64,000 nucleotides of DNA from Pseudanabaena sp. ABRG5-3 (lineage in GTDB: Bacteria > Cyanobacteriota > Cyanobacteriia > Pseudanabaenales > Pseudanabaenaceae): NCBI RefSeq assembly GCF_003967015.1, contig NZ_AP017560.1, positions 3,160,048 to 3,224,047 on the forward strand. Reading direction: 5' to 3'. Positions within the stretch are counted from its first letter, which is position 1, and every line of letters starts with the position of its first letter. Below are positions 52,789-63,600 of the stretch, in pieces. The notes under the pieces are model-generated. The model worked only from the letters and a program-made list of their open reading frames with translations, was not told the origin of the DNA and ran no database searches. Position numbers and translations under genes: made by a program.

Positions 52789-52800
52789 TTACCATTTTCC
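52760..52800 (-). terminator. Terminator overlapping the EamA stop codon
   Basis: A perfect 16-bp stem (52760-52775 / 52785-52800) with a 9-nt loop. The last codons of the EamA gene (GGA AAA TGG TAA) form the 5' arm. Confidence 0.85.
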
Positions 52801-53889
52801 GCGTTCATCAAACTGACGTTCATTGATTAGGGATTCATTTACAGGTTGCTGCAAAATTGGCAAAGCTGAACTAACTGCCACTTGCTCAGCCGCAGTCAAA
52901 ATTTTAGATTCCGTAATTGTTTCAGATTTGGAATTTGCTTCACTGCTATCTGATTCTGAGCCACGTACACTGACGAGATAAATACTCGTTAGCGTCAAAA
53001 TCACCCCAATCCATTGCACTAAAGTCAAGTTTTCACCGAGAAAGAGACTGCTAAACATCAGCGCAAATACTGGTGTCGAGAAGGTTAAGGCACTCAGGGT
53101 GGTCAAACTACCCGATGAGGCAAAAAAGAAAAATAATCCATAGGCGATCGCACTACCCATAATCGCCATATATGCCATCCCTAACCATCCCCAAGCACTC
53201 ACATCCTGCCATTGATTTTGCTCGATTTGATTGGAAATGAATAATAAAGGTAAGCCTCCAATAATCATGTGCCAACCCGTCGCCATCACAGGATCAGCAT
53301 GGCGAACTACGGGACGGATTAAAATTGTACCGATCGCCATTGACAAGGATGCACCGAGCATAAACCACTCACCGAGGGTAAACACTCCTGCCTCTAAGAT
53401 TGTGGCAAAGTCGCCAGCTAGCAATGCTGTCATAAGCTCCGACGGCAACCCAATTAAGCCAATACCAATTACTCCCACCAATAAACCAAGGGTTGCGCCA
53501 ATACCAATTTTCTCTTTATATAAAACCGCCGCTAGTACTGCAACCGCTAGAGGCTGCGAGTCAATTAATAATGAACCAAGTCCCGCATTGGTACGTACCA
53601 AACCCTGCGCTAAAAATCCCTGAAACATAGTCCCATCAACCAAGGCAAACAAGCTAATCCATAACCACGCTTGCCAACCTTTAGGCTGATTTCTGCCAAA
53701 ATAAGCCCCACCCAAAATCAGTAACCCCCCCGCAGGAAGTAATCTTACTGCTGCCATAAACATGGGACTAGTTTGAGGCAACAAAGCCTTCATCACGACC
53801 ATCGCCGTTCCCCAAAGAAAAAATGGTGCAATTACGAGGGGAGACTGACGATTTAGCTCATTGGTACTAGCTGGCGTGGATGACTGCAT
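52789..53889 (-). CDS. EamA family (DMT) transporter
   Basis: 366 aa. Ten predicted membrane helices in two EamA repeats: residues about 15-150 (PFFLWGTAMVVMKALLPQTS) and 165-310 (GEWFMLGASLSMAIGTILIR, ending FLGENLTLVQWIGVILTLTS). The C-terminal 55 residues are polar and Ser/Glu-rich, longer than usual. Members export metabolites such as amino acids or take up small solutes; the substrate cannot be read from sequence. Confidence 0.87.
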   Translation of the reverse strand: MQSSTPASTNELNRQSPLVIAPFFLWGTAMVVMKALLPQTSPMFMAAVRLLPAGGLLILGGAYFGRNQPKGWQAWLWISLFALVDGTMFQGFLAQGLVRTNAGLGSLLIDSQPLAVAVLAAVLYKEKIGIGATLGLLVGVIGIGLIGLPSELMTALLAGDFATILEAGVFTLGEWFMLGASLSMAIGTILIRPVVRHADPVMATGWHMIIGGLPLLFISNQIEQNQWQDVSAWGWLGMAYMAIMGSAIAYGLFFFFASSGSLTTLSALTFSTPVFALMFSSLFLGENLTLVQWIGVILTLTSIYLVSVRGSESDSSEANSKSETITESKILTAAEQVAVSSALPILQQPVNESLINERQFDERGKW

Positions 53890-54082
53890 ATTTATTTAAG
53901 AGTTATAAACTGATTTTCGAGAATAGTGAATGGAATGCAAAGTTTGATTGCGAAGATGCTAAGAAGTATTCACAATACTATCTCGATCAAAACCCAAAAT
54001 TTTGAATCATAGCCAACAAAGCGAAGACAATCTACCGAAAGGAACGCAAATTACTTCCAAATTAGACATATACATTACTTCT

Positions 54083-54135
54083 AAACCCAAAAACCTGTGG
54101 CGCACGCTGCGCGTGCGCCACAGGTTTTTGGGTTT
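54083..54135. repeat. 25-bp palindrome, AAACCC-armed
   Basis: A perfect 25-bp stem (54083-54107 / 54111-54135) with a TGC loop. Outer arms AAACCCAAAA match those at 19205 and 22531; the inner part CTGTGGCGCACG matches 46077-46119. Confidence 0.92.
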
Positions 54136-54563
54136 TATATTTAATTGCACCCAGCTACTTAAAGGATTTGTGAAAGAATGACCTTTCAGAATCATCTTCC
54201 ACAAACTTAGCAAAACTACTACACCTCAGGTGGGGCAAGTTTCCACAATTTAGAAATTTGTCATGAAAATTTGAACTTTTGTGAAGTGCTTACCCTGTCT
54301 GGGTTACGCTAAGCTATGACAAACCTTAACCTCTGAAACCTTCTACCTGAAAGGGTTTGAGCGATTTGATCAAGAATTGTGGCAATAAGTAATCAAAAAA
54401 AACTGCTCAAATCCCTATAAATTAACCGTTGTGTATATACACAAGTGGCAAGTTACTATTAGAATGATCAAACAGAAGTCATAGTCAGTGCGGCTTTCAC
54501 TAAAAGCGATCGCACAAACATTTCTTTGACATTAAACTCATACTCACAAATCTTCTATATATT

Positions 54564-54570
54564 AAGGGGA
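54564..54570 (+). promoter_or_regulatory. Strong ribosome binding site of the HU gene
   Basis: AAGGGGA lies 5 nt before the ATG at 54576. It is one of few strong Shine-Dalgarno sites in the window and fits a highly made protein. Confidence 0.75.
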
Positions 54571-54575
54571 AACCT

Positions 54576-54875
54576 ATGAACAAAGGTGAACTAGTTGATG
54601 CTATTGCTAAAAAGGCAGCAGAGAAAGGCGTAACAGTCAACAAAAAGACTGCCGACGAAGTTCTCTCAGCAACGCTTGAAGTAATCATCGATACTGTAGC
54701 TAGCGGAGACAAAGTAACTTTGGTTGGCTTCGGTTCGTTTGAAGCTCGCGATCGCAAAGCCCGTGAAGGTCGCAACCCTAAGACAGGCGAAAAGATGGAA
54801 ATCCCCGCTACCAAAGTCCCAGCATTCTCTGCTGGCAAGTCTTTCAAAGAGCAAGTCAGCCCTCCTTCTGACTAA
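54576..54875 (+). CDS. HU family DNA-binding protein
   Basis: 99 aa. The dimerisation half (MNKGELVDAIAKKAAEKGVT) and the DNA-binding arm with FGSFEARDRKAREGRNPKTG and the Pro-containing tip are complete. HU bends DNA and compacts the nucleoid. It has a strong ribosome site and a good terminator. The gene lies upstream of the rpo operon but is not cotranscribed. Confidence 0.95.
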   Translation: MNKGELVDAIAKKAAEKGVTVNKKTADEVLSATLEVIIDTVASGDKVTLVGFGSFEARDRKAREGRNPKTGEKMEIPATKVPAFSAGKSFKEQVSPPSD

Positions 54876-54899
54876 AATCTTTTAGACTATTTTTAGACT

Positions 54900-54933
54900 A
54901 AAAGAGGAAGCGCATAGCACTTCCTCTTTTTTT
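54900..54933 (+). terminator. Rho-independent terminator of the HU gene
   Basis: An 11-bp stem (AAAAGAGGAAG arms) with a 9-nt loop followed by a T-run of seven, 25 nt past the stop. Confidence 0.88.
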
Positions 54934-54966
54934 GTTTTAACTCTTGCAGCAGAGCGTCAAAATAGC

Positions 54967-54996
54967 TTGACAATCAGATCGCAAACACGTTAGGAT
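54967..54996 (+). promoter_or_regulatory. Candidate sigma-70 type promoter of the rpoB operon
   Basis: TTGACA (54967-54972) and TAGGAT (54991-54996) are 18 bp apart, about 70 bp before the rpoB ATG and after the HU terminator. Confidence 0.5.
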
Positions 54997-55063
54997 AATG
55001 TGCTTATGTCTTGATTCAAAACTAGACATATACTCCGCCCACTAAAACTGCAGTCATTAGTGC

Positions 55064-58000
55064 ATGAATAAGCCTACTCTTGTTACTCCTGCCTTCGTTC
55101 TACCAGATCTTGTAGAAATCCAGCGGGAGAGTTTTCGATGGTTCCTAGAAGAAGGACTTATTGAAGAGCTTGAGAGTTTCTCACCGATTACAGATTATAC
55201 GGGCAAAATGGAACTCCATTTCATTGCCAAAGATTATAAACTCAAGCGTCCAAAATATAGTGTTGATGAGTCCAAACGTCGGGATGCCACCTATGCCGTA
55301 CAGATGTACGTTCCCACGAGGCTTATTAATAAAGAAACAGGAGAAATAAAAGAGCAAGAAGTTTTTATTGGCGATCTGCCCCTGATGACAGATCGTGGAA
55401 CCTTTATTATCAACGGCGCTGAGCGAGTCATCGTCAATCAGATCGTCCGTAGTCCTGGGGTTTATTACAAACAAGAAATTGACAAAAACGGTCGTCGCAC
55501 CTACAACGCCAGCCTCATTCCTAACCGAGGCGCATGGCTGAAGTTTGAAACTGACAAAAATGATCTTGTCTGGGTGCGTATCGATAAAACTCGTAAACTT
55601 TCCGCGCAGGTATTGCTCAAGGCGATCGGCTTAAGCGATGCCGAAATTCTTGACGCACTTACTCACCGTGAGTATTTCCAAAAGACCATTGATAAAGAAG
55701 GTCAGTTTGACGAAGACGAAGCCCTCAAAGAGCTTTATCGTAAACTGCGTCCCGGCGAACCGCCAACAGAATCAGGTGGTCGCGAACTATTGCGATCGCG
55801 CTTTTTTGATCCTAAGCGCTATGACCTCGGCAAAGTTGGACGTTACAAGCTCAATAAGAAGTTGCGCCTCAATACCCCTGACACCGTGCGGGTATTAACC
55901 GAGAAGGATATTCTCACTGCAATCAACTACTTGATCAACCTCAAGTTTGACATCGGCGAAATTGATGACATTGACCACTTAGGCAACCGTCGCGTGCGTT
56001 CCGTTGGTGAATTGCTGCAAAACCAAGTCCGTGTGGGCTTAAACCGCCTCGAAAGAATCATTCGTGAACGGATGACGGTCTCTGATGTCGATGCCCTCAC
56101 CCCTGCATCCTTGGTTAACCCTAAGCCCCTAGTTGCGGCAATCAAGGAATTCTTTGGTTCTAGCCAACTGTCGCAGTTCATGGATCAAACCAATCCTCTG
56201 GCTGAGTTGACCCACAAACGCCGTCTTAGCGCCCTTGGGCCTGGTGGTCTTACCCGCGAACGCGCAGGCTTTGCGGTACGTGATATTCACCCGAGCCACT
56301 ATGGTCGTATCTGCCCCATTGAAACTCCTGAAGGTCCTAACGCAGGGCTGATCGGCTCCTTGGCAACCCACGCCCGTGTGAACCAGTACGGATTTATCGA
56401 GACTCCTTACTATGCAGTCGAGAACGGCAAGGTACTGAAAAACCAAGAGCCGATTTACATGACAGCAGACGAGGAAGATGAATTCCGCGTAGCTCCTGGT
56501 GACGTGGCTACCAATGAAGAAGGTTACATTTTTAACGAAATTGTGCCAATTCGCTATCGTCAGGAATGGGGTACTGCTTCTCCTGAAGAAATCGACTATG
56601 TAGCGGTTTCTCCCGTACAGATCATCTCGGTGGCAACATCGCTGATTCCTTTCCTTGAGCATGATGATGCGAACCGTGCGCTGATGGGATCGAACATGCA
56701 ACGTCAAGCAGTTCCTCTCTTGCGTCCTGAGCGTCCTCTTGTTGGTACTGGTCTGGAGGCACAGGCAGCCCGTGACTCAGGGATGGTGATCGTCTCACGA
56801 GTTACAGGTGAAGTCTCCTATGTTTCCGCCGATGAAATTCGCGTCAGAGCCGATGATACGGGTATCGAAAGCATCTACCGTCTGCAAAAGTATCAGCGAT
56901 CGAACCAAGATACTTGCTTAAATCAACGTCCTCTAGTTTGGGTTGGTGATAGTGTTGTCGCTGGGCAAGTGCTAGCCGATGGTTCCGCAACGGAAGGTGG
57001 CGAAATCGCCCTTGGTCAGAATATTCTCGTGGCTTATATGCCTTGGGAAGGCTACAACTACGAAGACGCAATCCTAATTAATGAGCGTCTAGTAATTGAT
57101 GACGTTTACACCTCAATTCACGTTGAGAAATACGAAATTGAAGCTCGTCAAACCAAGCTAGGACCTGAAGAAATCACTCGCGAAATTCCTAACGTCGGTG
57201 AAGATTCTCTCCGTAACCTTGATGAACAGGGCATTATCCGCATTGGTGCTTGGGTAAGTTCTGGTGAAATTCTTGTCGGTAAAGTGACCCCAAAGGGTGA
57301 ATCCGATCAACCACCTGAAGAAAAGCTATTAAGAGCGATCTTTGGTGAAAAGGCTCGTGATGTTAGAGATAACTCCTTGCGTGTACCTAACGGTGAAAAG
57401 GGACGGGTCGTTGATGTCCGCGTATTTACTCGCGAACAAGGCGATGAGCTGCCCCCTGGCGCAAACATGGTTGTCCGTGTTTATGTTGCTCAAAAACGCA
57501 AAATTCAAGTCGGCGACAAGATGGCAGGTCGTCACGGGAACAAGGGTATTATTTCGCGGATTTTACCGAAGGAAGATATGCCTTTCTTGCCCGATGGTAC
57601 TCCCCTCGACATCGTGTTGAATCCTCTAGGTGTGCCTTCACGGATGAACGTCGGACAGGTATTTGAATGCTTGCTCGGCTGGGCTGCCGAAAACTTGAAT
57701 GCTCGTTTCAAGATCGTACCTTTCGATGAAATGTACGGCGAAGAAGCATCCCGCGAGTTGGTACATGGTCAGCTAGAACATGCCCGTAACCATACTGGTA
57801 AGGACTGGATATTTAATGATGGATTCCCCGGTAAGTTGACCGTCTATGACGGACGTACTGGCGAACCATTCGATCAGCCAGTGACCGTTGGTAAGGCATA
57901 TATGCTGAAACTAGTTCACCTTGTCGATGACAAGATCCATGCGCGTTCTACTGGTCCTTACTCTCTGGTTACACAGCAGCCTCTTGGCGGTAAAGCCCAG

Positions 58001-58366
58001 CAGGGTGGTCAGCGCTTCGGAGAAATGGAAGTATGGGCATTGGAAGCCTTCGGGGCTGCCTATATTCTCCAAGAATTGCTCACCGTCAAGTCTGACGACA
58101 TGACGGGACGTAACGAAGCTCTGAATGCGATCGTTAAGGGTCATGCAATCCCTCGTCCTGGTACGCCTGAATCCTTCAAGGTATTGGTACGCGAACTTCA
58201 GTCTCTCTGTTTAGATGTGTCAGTTCACAAGCTGTCGGAAGATGGCAGTAACCAAGATACCGAAGTTGATTTGATGGTGGATGTTGGCTCTCGCCGCACC
58301 CCTAGTCGCCCAACCTACGAGTCAATCTATCGAGGTGACATTAACTTTGACGAAGATGATGACTAA
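55064..58366 (+). CDS. rpoB: DNA-directed RNA polymerase subunit beta
   Basis: 1100 aa, the usual cyanobacterial length. Diagnostic blocks include the rifampicin-pocket region ([40 protein letters not shown]), the [10 protein letters not shown] segment and the C-terminal [15 protein letters not shown] and [20 protein letters not shown]. It forms with beta-prime the catalytic cleft of RNA polymerase. First gene of the rpoB-rpoC1-rpoC2 run. Confidence 0.99.
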   Translation: MNKPTLVTPAFVLPDLVEIQRESFRWFLEEGLIEELESFSPITDYTGKMELHFIAKDYKLKRPKYSVDESKRRDATYAVQMYVPTRLINKETGEIKEQEVFIGDLPLMTDRGTFIINGAERVIVNQIVRSPGVYYKQEIDKNGRRTYNASLIPNRGAWLKFETDKNDLVWVRIDKTRKLSAQVLLKAIGLSDAEILDALTHREYFQKTIDKEGQFDEDEALKELYRKLRPGEPPTESGGRELLRSRFFDPKRYDLGKVGRYKLNKKLRLNTPDTVRVLTEKDILTAINYLINLKFDIGEIDDIDHLGNRRVRSVGELLQNQVRVGLNRLERIIRERMTVSDVDALTPASLVNPKPLVAAIKEFFGSSQLSQFMDQTNPLAELTHKRRLSALGPGGLTRERAGFAVRDIHPSHYGRICPIETPEGPNAGLIGSLATHARVNQYGFIETPYYAVENGKVLKNQEPIYMTADEEDEFRVAPGDVATNEEGYIFNEIVPIRYRQEWGTASPEEIDYVAVSPVQIISVATSLIPFLEHDDANRALMGSNMQRQAVPLLRPERPLVGTGLEAQAARDSGMVIVSRVTGEVSYVSADEIRVRADDTGIESIYRLQKYQRSNQDTCLNQRPLVWVGDSVVAGQVLADGSATEGGEIALGQNILVAYMPWEGYNYEDAILINERLVIDDVYTSIHVEKYEIEARQTKLGPEEITREIPNVGEDSLRNLDEQGIIRIGAWVSSGEILVGKVTPKGESDQPPEEKLLRAIFGEKARDVRDNSLRVPNGEKGRVVDVRVFTREQGDELPPGANMVVRVYVAQKRKIQVGDKMAGRHGNKGIISRILPKEDMPFLPDGTPLDIVLNPLGVPSRMNVGQVFECLLGWAAENLNARFKIVPFDEMYGEEASRELVHGQLEHARNHTGKDWIFNDGFPGKLTVYDGRTGEPFDQPVTVGKAYMLKLVHLVDDKIHARSTGPYSLVTQQPLGGKAQQGGQRFGEMEVWALEAFGAAYILQELLTVKSDDMTGRNEALNAIVKGHAIPRPGTPESFKVLVRELQSLCLDVSVHKLSEDGSNQDTEVDLMVDVGSRRTPSRPTYESIYRGDINFDEDDD

Positions 58367-58370
58367 ATTC

Positions 58371-58403
58371 TAGAGAGAGCGACGCAAAGCGACGCTCTCT
58401 CTA
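58371..58403. repeat. Palindrome between rpoB and rpoC1
   Basis: An 11-bp outer stem (TAGAGAGAGCG arms) with one mismatch, then a 3-bp inner stem around AAA. It begins 4 nt after the rpoB stop, within an operon where full termination would be harmful. Confidence 0.85.
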
Positions 58404-58480
58404 GGCAAATCATGAATAATGTTTTGCATTTTTCTTTACATAAGCATTAAGCACGCAATCAATTAAGGACGTTGTAACGT

Positions 58481-60517
58481 ATGGCGAAAGTGGAACAGCG
58501 ATTTGACTATGTCAAGATTGGCTTGGCATCACCCGATCGCATTCGTAAATGGGGCGAACGAGTTCTACCAAATGGCAGTTTGGTTGGTGAAGTCACAAAA
58601 CCTGAAACAATTAACTACCGCACACTCAAGCCAGAAATGGATGGCTTATTCTGTGAGCGGATTTTTGGTCCTGCTAAGGACTGGGAATGTCATTGTGGCA
58701 AATATAAGCGTGTGCGCCATCGTGGTATTGTTTGCGAACGTTGCGGTGTAGAAGTTACGGAGTCGCGAGTACGCCGTCACCGCATGGGCTTCATTAAGCT
58801 AGCCGCTTCGGTTACCCATGTATGGTATCTCAAGGGTATCCCTAGCTATATGGCAACCCTACTCGATATGCCTTTACGTGATGTCGAGCAAATCGTTTAC
58901 TTTAACGCCTACGTTGTCCTCAATCCTGGGATTGAAACTGAGGTGGATGGTGTTGTTGTATCCGTCAATAGTCGTGAGATTCGCATTCGTGGCATTGATG
59001 GCGTAGAACGCGCCCACCTACTACATCCTAAGCATGTGCCAACGGTTCATGAGAATCAAGTAGTTGAGGCTGGGGAGGCGATCGCCAGTGCCTATAACCT
59101 CTCTTATAAGCAATTGCTTTCTGAGGATCAGTGGATCGATCTTGAAGATCAAATCTATGCTGAAGATCCTGTTTTAGATGGTATTGAAGTTGGTATTGGC
59201 GCTGAAGCAATTAAGCAATTATTGCAAAATATCAATCTTGAAAAAGAGGCGGAGCGTCTCCGTACTGATATTGAAAACTCCAAGGGGCAAAAACGTGCCA
59301 AATTAATCAAGCGTTTGCGCGTAGTTGATAACTTTGTAGCGACTGGTTCTAAGCCCGACTGGATGGTATTGGATGTAATTCCTGTGATTCCGCCAGACTT
59401 GCGTCCGATGGTGCAGCTTGATGGTGGACGTTTCGCTACCAGCGACTTGAATGATCTTTACCGTCGCGTGATCAACCGTAACAACCGTTTAGCACGCTTA
59501 CAGGAAATTCTTGCTCCTGAAATCATCGTCCGTAACGAAAAGCGGATGTTGCAAGAAGCAGTAGATGCTTTGATCGATAACGGTCGTCGCGGTCGTACCG
59601 TAGTTGGCGCAAATAATCGTCCCCTCAAGTCTCTCTCGGACATTATCGAAGGTAAGCAAGGTCGTTTCCGTCAAAACTTGCTCGGTAAACGGGTTGATTA
59701 CTCTGGTCGTTCCGTCATCGTGGTGGGTCCAAATCTCAAGATTCACCAATGTGGTCTGCCTAAGGAAATGGCGATCGAGCTATTCCAGCCCTTTGTGATT
59801 CACCGATTGATCAAAACAGGCTTGGTAAACAATATTAAAGCTGCGAAGAAACTGATTCAGCGTAATGATCCAGCCGTTTGGGATGTACTCGAAGATGTGA
59901 TCCGCGAACACCCCGTCATGCTGAACCGCGCTCCGACGCTTCACCGTTTGGGTATTCAAGCCTTTGAACCATTGCTAGTTAGTGGTCGTGCGATCCAATT
60001 GCATCCCCTCGTTTGTCCTGCATTTAACGCCGACTTTGACGGTGACCAAATGGCGGTTCACGTACCTTTATCTATTGAAGCCCAGGCTGAAGCCCGTTTA
60101 CTGATGCTGGCTTCTAACAACATCCTTTCGCCTGCCACAGGTCGTCCAATTGTTACACCTAGCCAAGATATGGTTTTAGGCTGTTACTATCTCACTACCG
60201 AAAATCCCTATACCCAGAGGGGTGAAGGACGTTACTTCGCCAATTTCAATGATGTGGTAATGGCATACGAACAGAAGGAAATCGATATTCATTCCAGTGT
60301 ATGGGTACGCTTTGAAGGCATTATCGAAGGTCAGGGTGAAGAGAAAGACAGCGAAGAACCTAAGGTTACGATTTTAGAGGATGGTACTAAGGTTAAGGAA
60401 TTTCCATTCCGCCGTATTCGTGAAGATGCTGAAGGTGGATTAATTTCGCAGTATGTCAAAACTACCCCTGGGCGTGTGATTTTCAATCAGGCAATTTACG
60501 CATCGCTGGCTAGTTAA
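58481..60517 (+). CDS. rpoC1: DNA-directed RNA polymerase subunit gamma (beta-prime N-terminal part)
   Basis: 678 aa, longer than the roughly 620-630 aa of the family as I know it. The zinc site ([20 protein letters not shown]) and the catalytic triad [12 protein letters not shown] are intact. The extra length is mainly residues about 151-205, between [10 protein letters not shown] and [13 protein letters not shown], where related proteins have only a few residues. The insert is rich in Val and Ile with [18 protein letters not shown] and [16 protein letters not shown], as in a small beta-barrel. In cyanobacteria the split gene is a lineage mark. Confidence 0.98.
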   Translation: MAKVEQRFDYVKIGLASPDRIRKWGERVLPNGSLVGEVTKPETINYRTLKPEMDGLFCERIFGPAKDWECHCGKYKRVRHRGIVCERCGVEVTESRVRRHRMGFIKLAASVTHVWYLKGIPSYMATLLDMPLRDVEQIVYFNAYVVLNPGIETEVDGVVVSVNSREIRIRGIDGVERAHLLHPKHVPTVHENQVVEAGEAIASAYNLSYKQLLSEDQWIDLEDQIYAEDPVLDGIEVGIGAEAIKQLLQNINLEKEAERLRTDIENSKGQKRAKLIKRLRVVDNFVATGSKPDWMVLDVIPVIPPDLRPMVQLDGGRFATSDLNDLYRRVINRNNRLARLQEILAPEIIVRNEKRMLQEAVDALIDNGRRGRTVVGANNRPLKSLSDIIEGKQGRFRQNLLGKRVDYSGRSVIVVGPNLKIHQCGLPKEMAIELFQPFVIHRLIKTGLVNNIKAAKKLIQRNDPAVWDVLEDVIREHPVMLNRAPTLHRLGIQAFEPLLVSGRAIQLHPLVCPAFNADFDGDQMAVHVPLSIEAQAEARLLMLASNNILSPATGRPIVTPSQDMVLGCYYLTTENPYTQRGEGRYFANFNDVVMAYEQKEIDIHSSVWVRFEGIIEGQGEEKDSEEPKVTILEDGTKVKEFPFRRIREDAEGGLISQYVKTTPGRVIFNQAIYASLAS

Positions 60518-60520
60518 ATG

Positions 60521-60555
60521 TTATGAAAAATAGTATAAAACACTATTTTTCATAA
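60521..60555. repeat. Palindrome between rpoC1 and rpoC2
   Basis: A perfect 14-bp, AT-rich stem (TTATGAAAAATAGT arms) with a 7-nt loop starting 3 nt after the rpoC1 stop. Confidence 0.85.
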
Positions 60556-60602
60556 TCATAAAAATTTGAACTAATTACAAGATTATTTAATAGCTTAATA
60601 CC

Positions 60603-63600
60603 ATGGCAGATTTCACGATTAGCAACACGGATTCGCCTGAAGAAAAGAAGCCTCAACGCTTTATCAACCGTACTATCGATAAAGGACAGTTGAAAAAGCT
60701 CATTGCTTGGGCTTTTACTCACTACGGAACCACTAGCGCTGCTAATGTTGCTGACCAACTTAAAGCGTTAGGCTTTCGCTACGCAACTCAGGCTGGGGTG
60801 TCGATCAGTATTGATGACTTACAAGTACCTGCCAGTAAAAAGGCTTTACTTGCGGCGGCTGAGCAAGAGATTGAAGAAACTGCTAACCGTTACATCCGAG
60901 GCGAAATCACGGAAGTAGAACGTTTCCAAAAGGTAATTGATACATGGAACGTGACTAACGAGAACCTCAAGGATGAGGTGGTGAAAAACTTTAAGAGTAA
61001 TAACCCTCTTAACTCCGTATACATGATGGCGTTCTCTGGAGCGCGGGGTAATATCTCGCAGGTACGTCAGCTTGTTGGGATGCGGGGCTTGATGGCAGAT
61101 CCTCAAGGGGAAATCATCGACTTACCAATTAAAACCAACTTCCGTGAAGGTTTGACAGTTACCGAGTACATCATTTCCTCCTACGGTGCGCGGAAAGGGC
61201 TGGTAGATACGGCGCTACGGACGGCGGACTCTGGATACCTCACCCGTCGTCTGGTAGACGTATCGCAGGATGTGATCGTTCGGGAAAATGATTGCGGTAC
61301 TACTCGCGGCATTAAGCTCAAGGCAATGCGTGATGGAGAAAAGACCCTCATTAAGCTGTCCGATCGCCTATTTGGTCGTGTCGCTGCTGAAGATATTGTC
61401 GATCCTAATACTGGCGAAGTGATCGTCATGCGGAACCAGGAGATTTCCGAAGATCTTTCTTTGGCGGTTCAAAAGGCAGGTGTTGAAGAGGTCTGTGTAC
61501 GCTCAGCCTTTACCTGTGAATCGACGCGATCAGTTTGCCAAATGTGCTACGGCTGGAGCTTGGCTCATGCCGAATTAGTAGATATCGGTGAAGCTGTGGG
61601 AATTATTGCCGCGCAGTCCATCGGTGAACCTGGTACACAGCTAACCATGCGTACCTTCCACACTGGTGGTGTATTTACAGGGGAAGTTGCGGAACAACAA
61701 CGCGCTCCCTACGATGGTGTAGTCAAATACAGTAAAAAGCTGAAAGTCCGCCCCATGCGTACTCGTCACGGTGAAGATGCGTTTATCGTCGAATCAAACG
61801 GTGACTTCACGCTCGAAAGTGCTGAGGGTAAGCGCGTTTATGCTGTTACCCAAGGTTCAACTTTGCTAGTACGTGATGGACAGAAAGTTACTCAAGCTCA
61901 ATTAATGGCTGAGGTTTCGGCAACAGGCAAGACTTCTCGTAAGACTACAGAAAAGGCAACTAAAGCCCTGAATACTGGTTTAGCTGGTGAAGTTCTCTTC
62001 TCAGATCTCGCAATCGAAGAGAAGAAAGACCGTCAAGGTAACACTAGTTATGTAGCTCGTGGTGAAAAAGGTCGGGTTTGGGTCTTGGCTGGTGAAGTTT
62101 ATAATCTGCCCCCTGGTGCTGAACCAACTGTCAAGAATGAACAGCAAGTCGTTGAAGGTGATGTTTTAGCCGAAACTCGTTTGATTACTGAGCATGGTGG
62201 TGTTGTGCGTCTGAGCGAAGAAGACAGCCGCCATAACCGTGAGGTGGAAATTATTACCGCTTCGGTAGTACTTGATCAGGCGATTGTAAAGGAAGAGAGC
62301 TATCAAGGTCGTGAGCATTATATTCTCGAAACCCAAGGTGGTCAAAGCTTCTCCCTCAAGGCTTCCCCCGGAACTAAGCTGACCAATAATCAGGTGGTTG
62401 CAGAACTAATTGATGATACTTACCACACCAAGAGTGGCGGTATTATCAAATTTGCGGGTGTGGAAGTTGCCAAGCGCAGCAAAGGTAAACAGGGCTATGA
62501 AGTTGTCAAGGGTGGCACATTGCTCTGGGTTCCTGAAGAAACCCATGAGGTCAACAAAGATGCTTCGTTGTTGATGGTCGAAGAAAACCAATTCATCGAG
62601 GCTGGTACTGAAGTTGTTAAAGATATCTTCAGCCAAACCGCAGGCGTTGTTGAAGTCTTCCAAAAGAACGATATTTTGCGCGAAATCGTGATTAAACCAG
62701 GGGATTTACACTTGGTTGACGATCCTCAAACGGCGATGCAAAAGAATGGTTCTTTGGCTTACCCTGGCACAGAAATTATGCCCGGATTGACCTCTCCTGA
62801 ATTGCGCTATGTCGAATATTTGGATTCGACTGAAGGTCCTGCATTACTCTTGCGTCCTGTGGAAGAGTATCAAGTGCCTGATGTACCTACGGTTCCTAGT
62901 CAAGAATCAGTCAACCAAGAAGGTCGTTCCATCGGTTTGCGGGCTGTGCAACGGATTCCCTACAAGGATGGCGATCGCGTGAAGGCGATCGATAGCGTTG
63001 AGCTACTCAAAACCCAATTGTTGCTAGAAGTTGATACCGACGCGCCCCAATTGGCAGCCGATATCGAGTTTATCCCTAACGACAAAGACCCTGGTAGCTT
63101 GCGTTTGCAACTGGTAATTCTCGAATCTTTAGTAATTCGTCAAGATACCTCTGGCGATCCTGCCCATAGTAATTCGCGGACTCGTCTGCTCGTAAATGAT
63201 GGCGATCGCATTGAACCCGGTGCAGTTGTGGCTCGTACTGAAATCCTTTGCAAACGTGCAGGACAGATTCGCGGTATTCGTCAAGGATCGGAAGTAGTCC
63301 GTCGCTTACTCGTAGTGACTGAAGCTGATTGCATCACCACTGAATGTCCTAGCCCCAGCGTCCAACCTGGCGATTTACTCAGAGCAGGTGATGAAATTGG
63401 CGCAGGTGTCATTACCGAAGAATCAGGTCAAGTCCTCAAAGTTGAAGATGGCAAGGTCGTCTTCCGTATCGGTCGTCCTTACCTCGTCTCCCCCGGTGCA
63501 TTGCTACAAATCCATGATGCTGACCTCGTCCAACGGGGTGACAACATCGCGCTACTGGTATTTGAGCGGGCAAAAACAGGGGACATTATCCAAGGTCTAC

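Larger units (their letters stand above)
53890..54575. other. 686-bp region upstream of the HU gene
   Basis: It holds the 25-bp palindrome at 54083-54135, an AT-rich leader and a short palindrome TTGTGTATATACACAA (54429-54444) that could be an operator for the HU gene. TTGACA at 54526 lacks a -10 box at proper distance. A 68-codon frame at 54007-54213 crosses the palindrome and is rejected. Confidence 0.55.

Noticed and set aside
54007-54213. 68-codon ORF on the minus strand upstream of the HU gene
   Set aside because: It spans the 54083-54135 palindrome and has no recognisable features.
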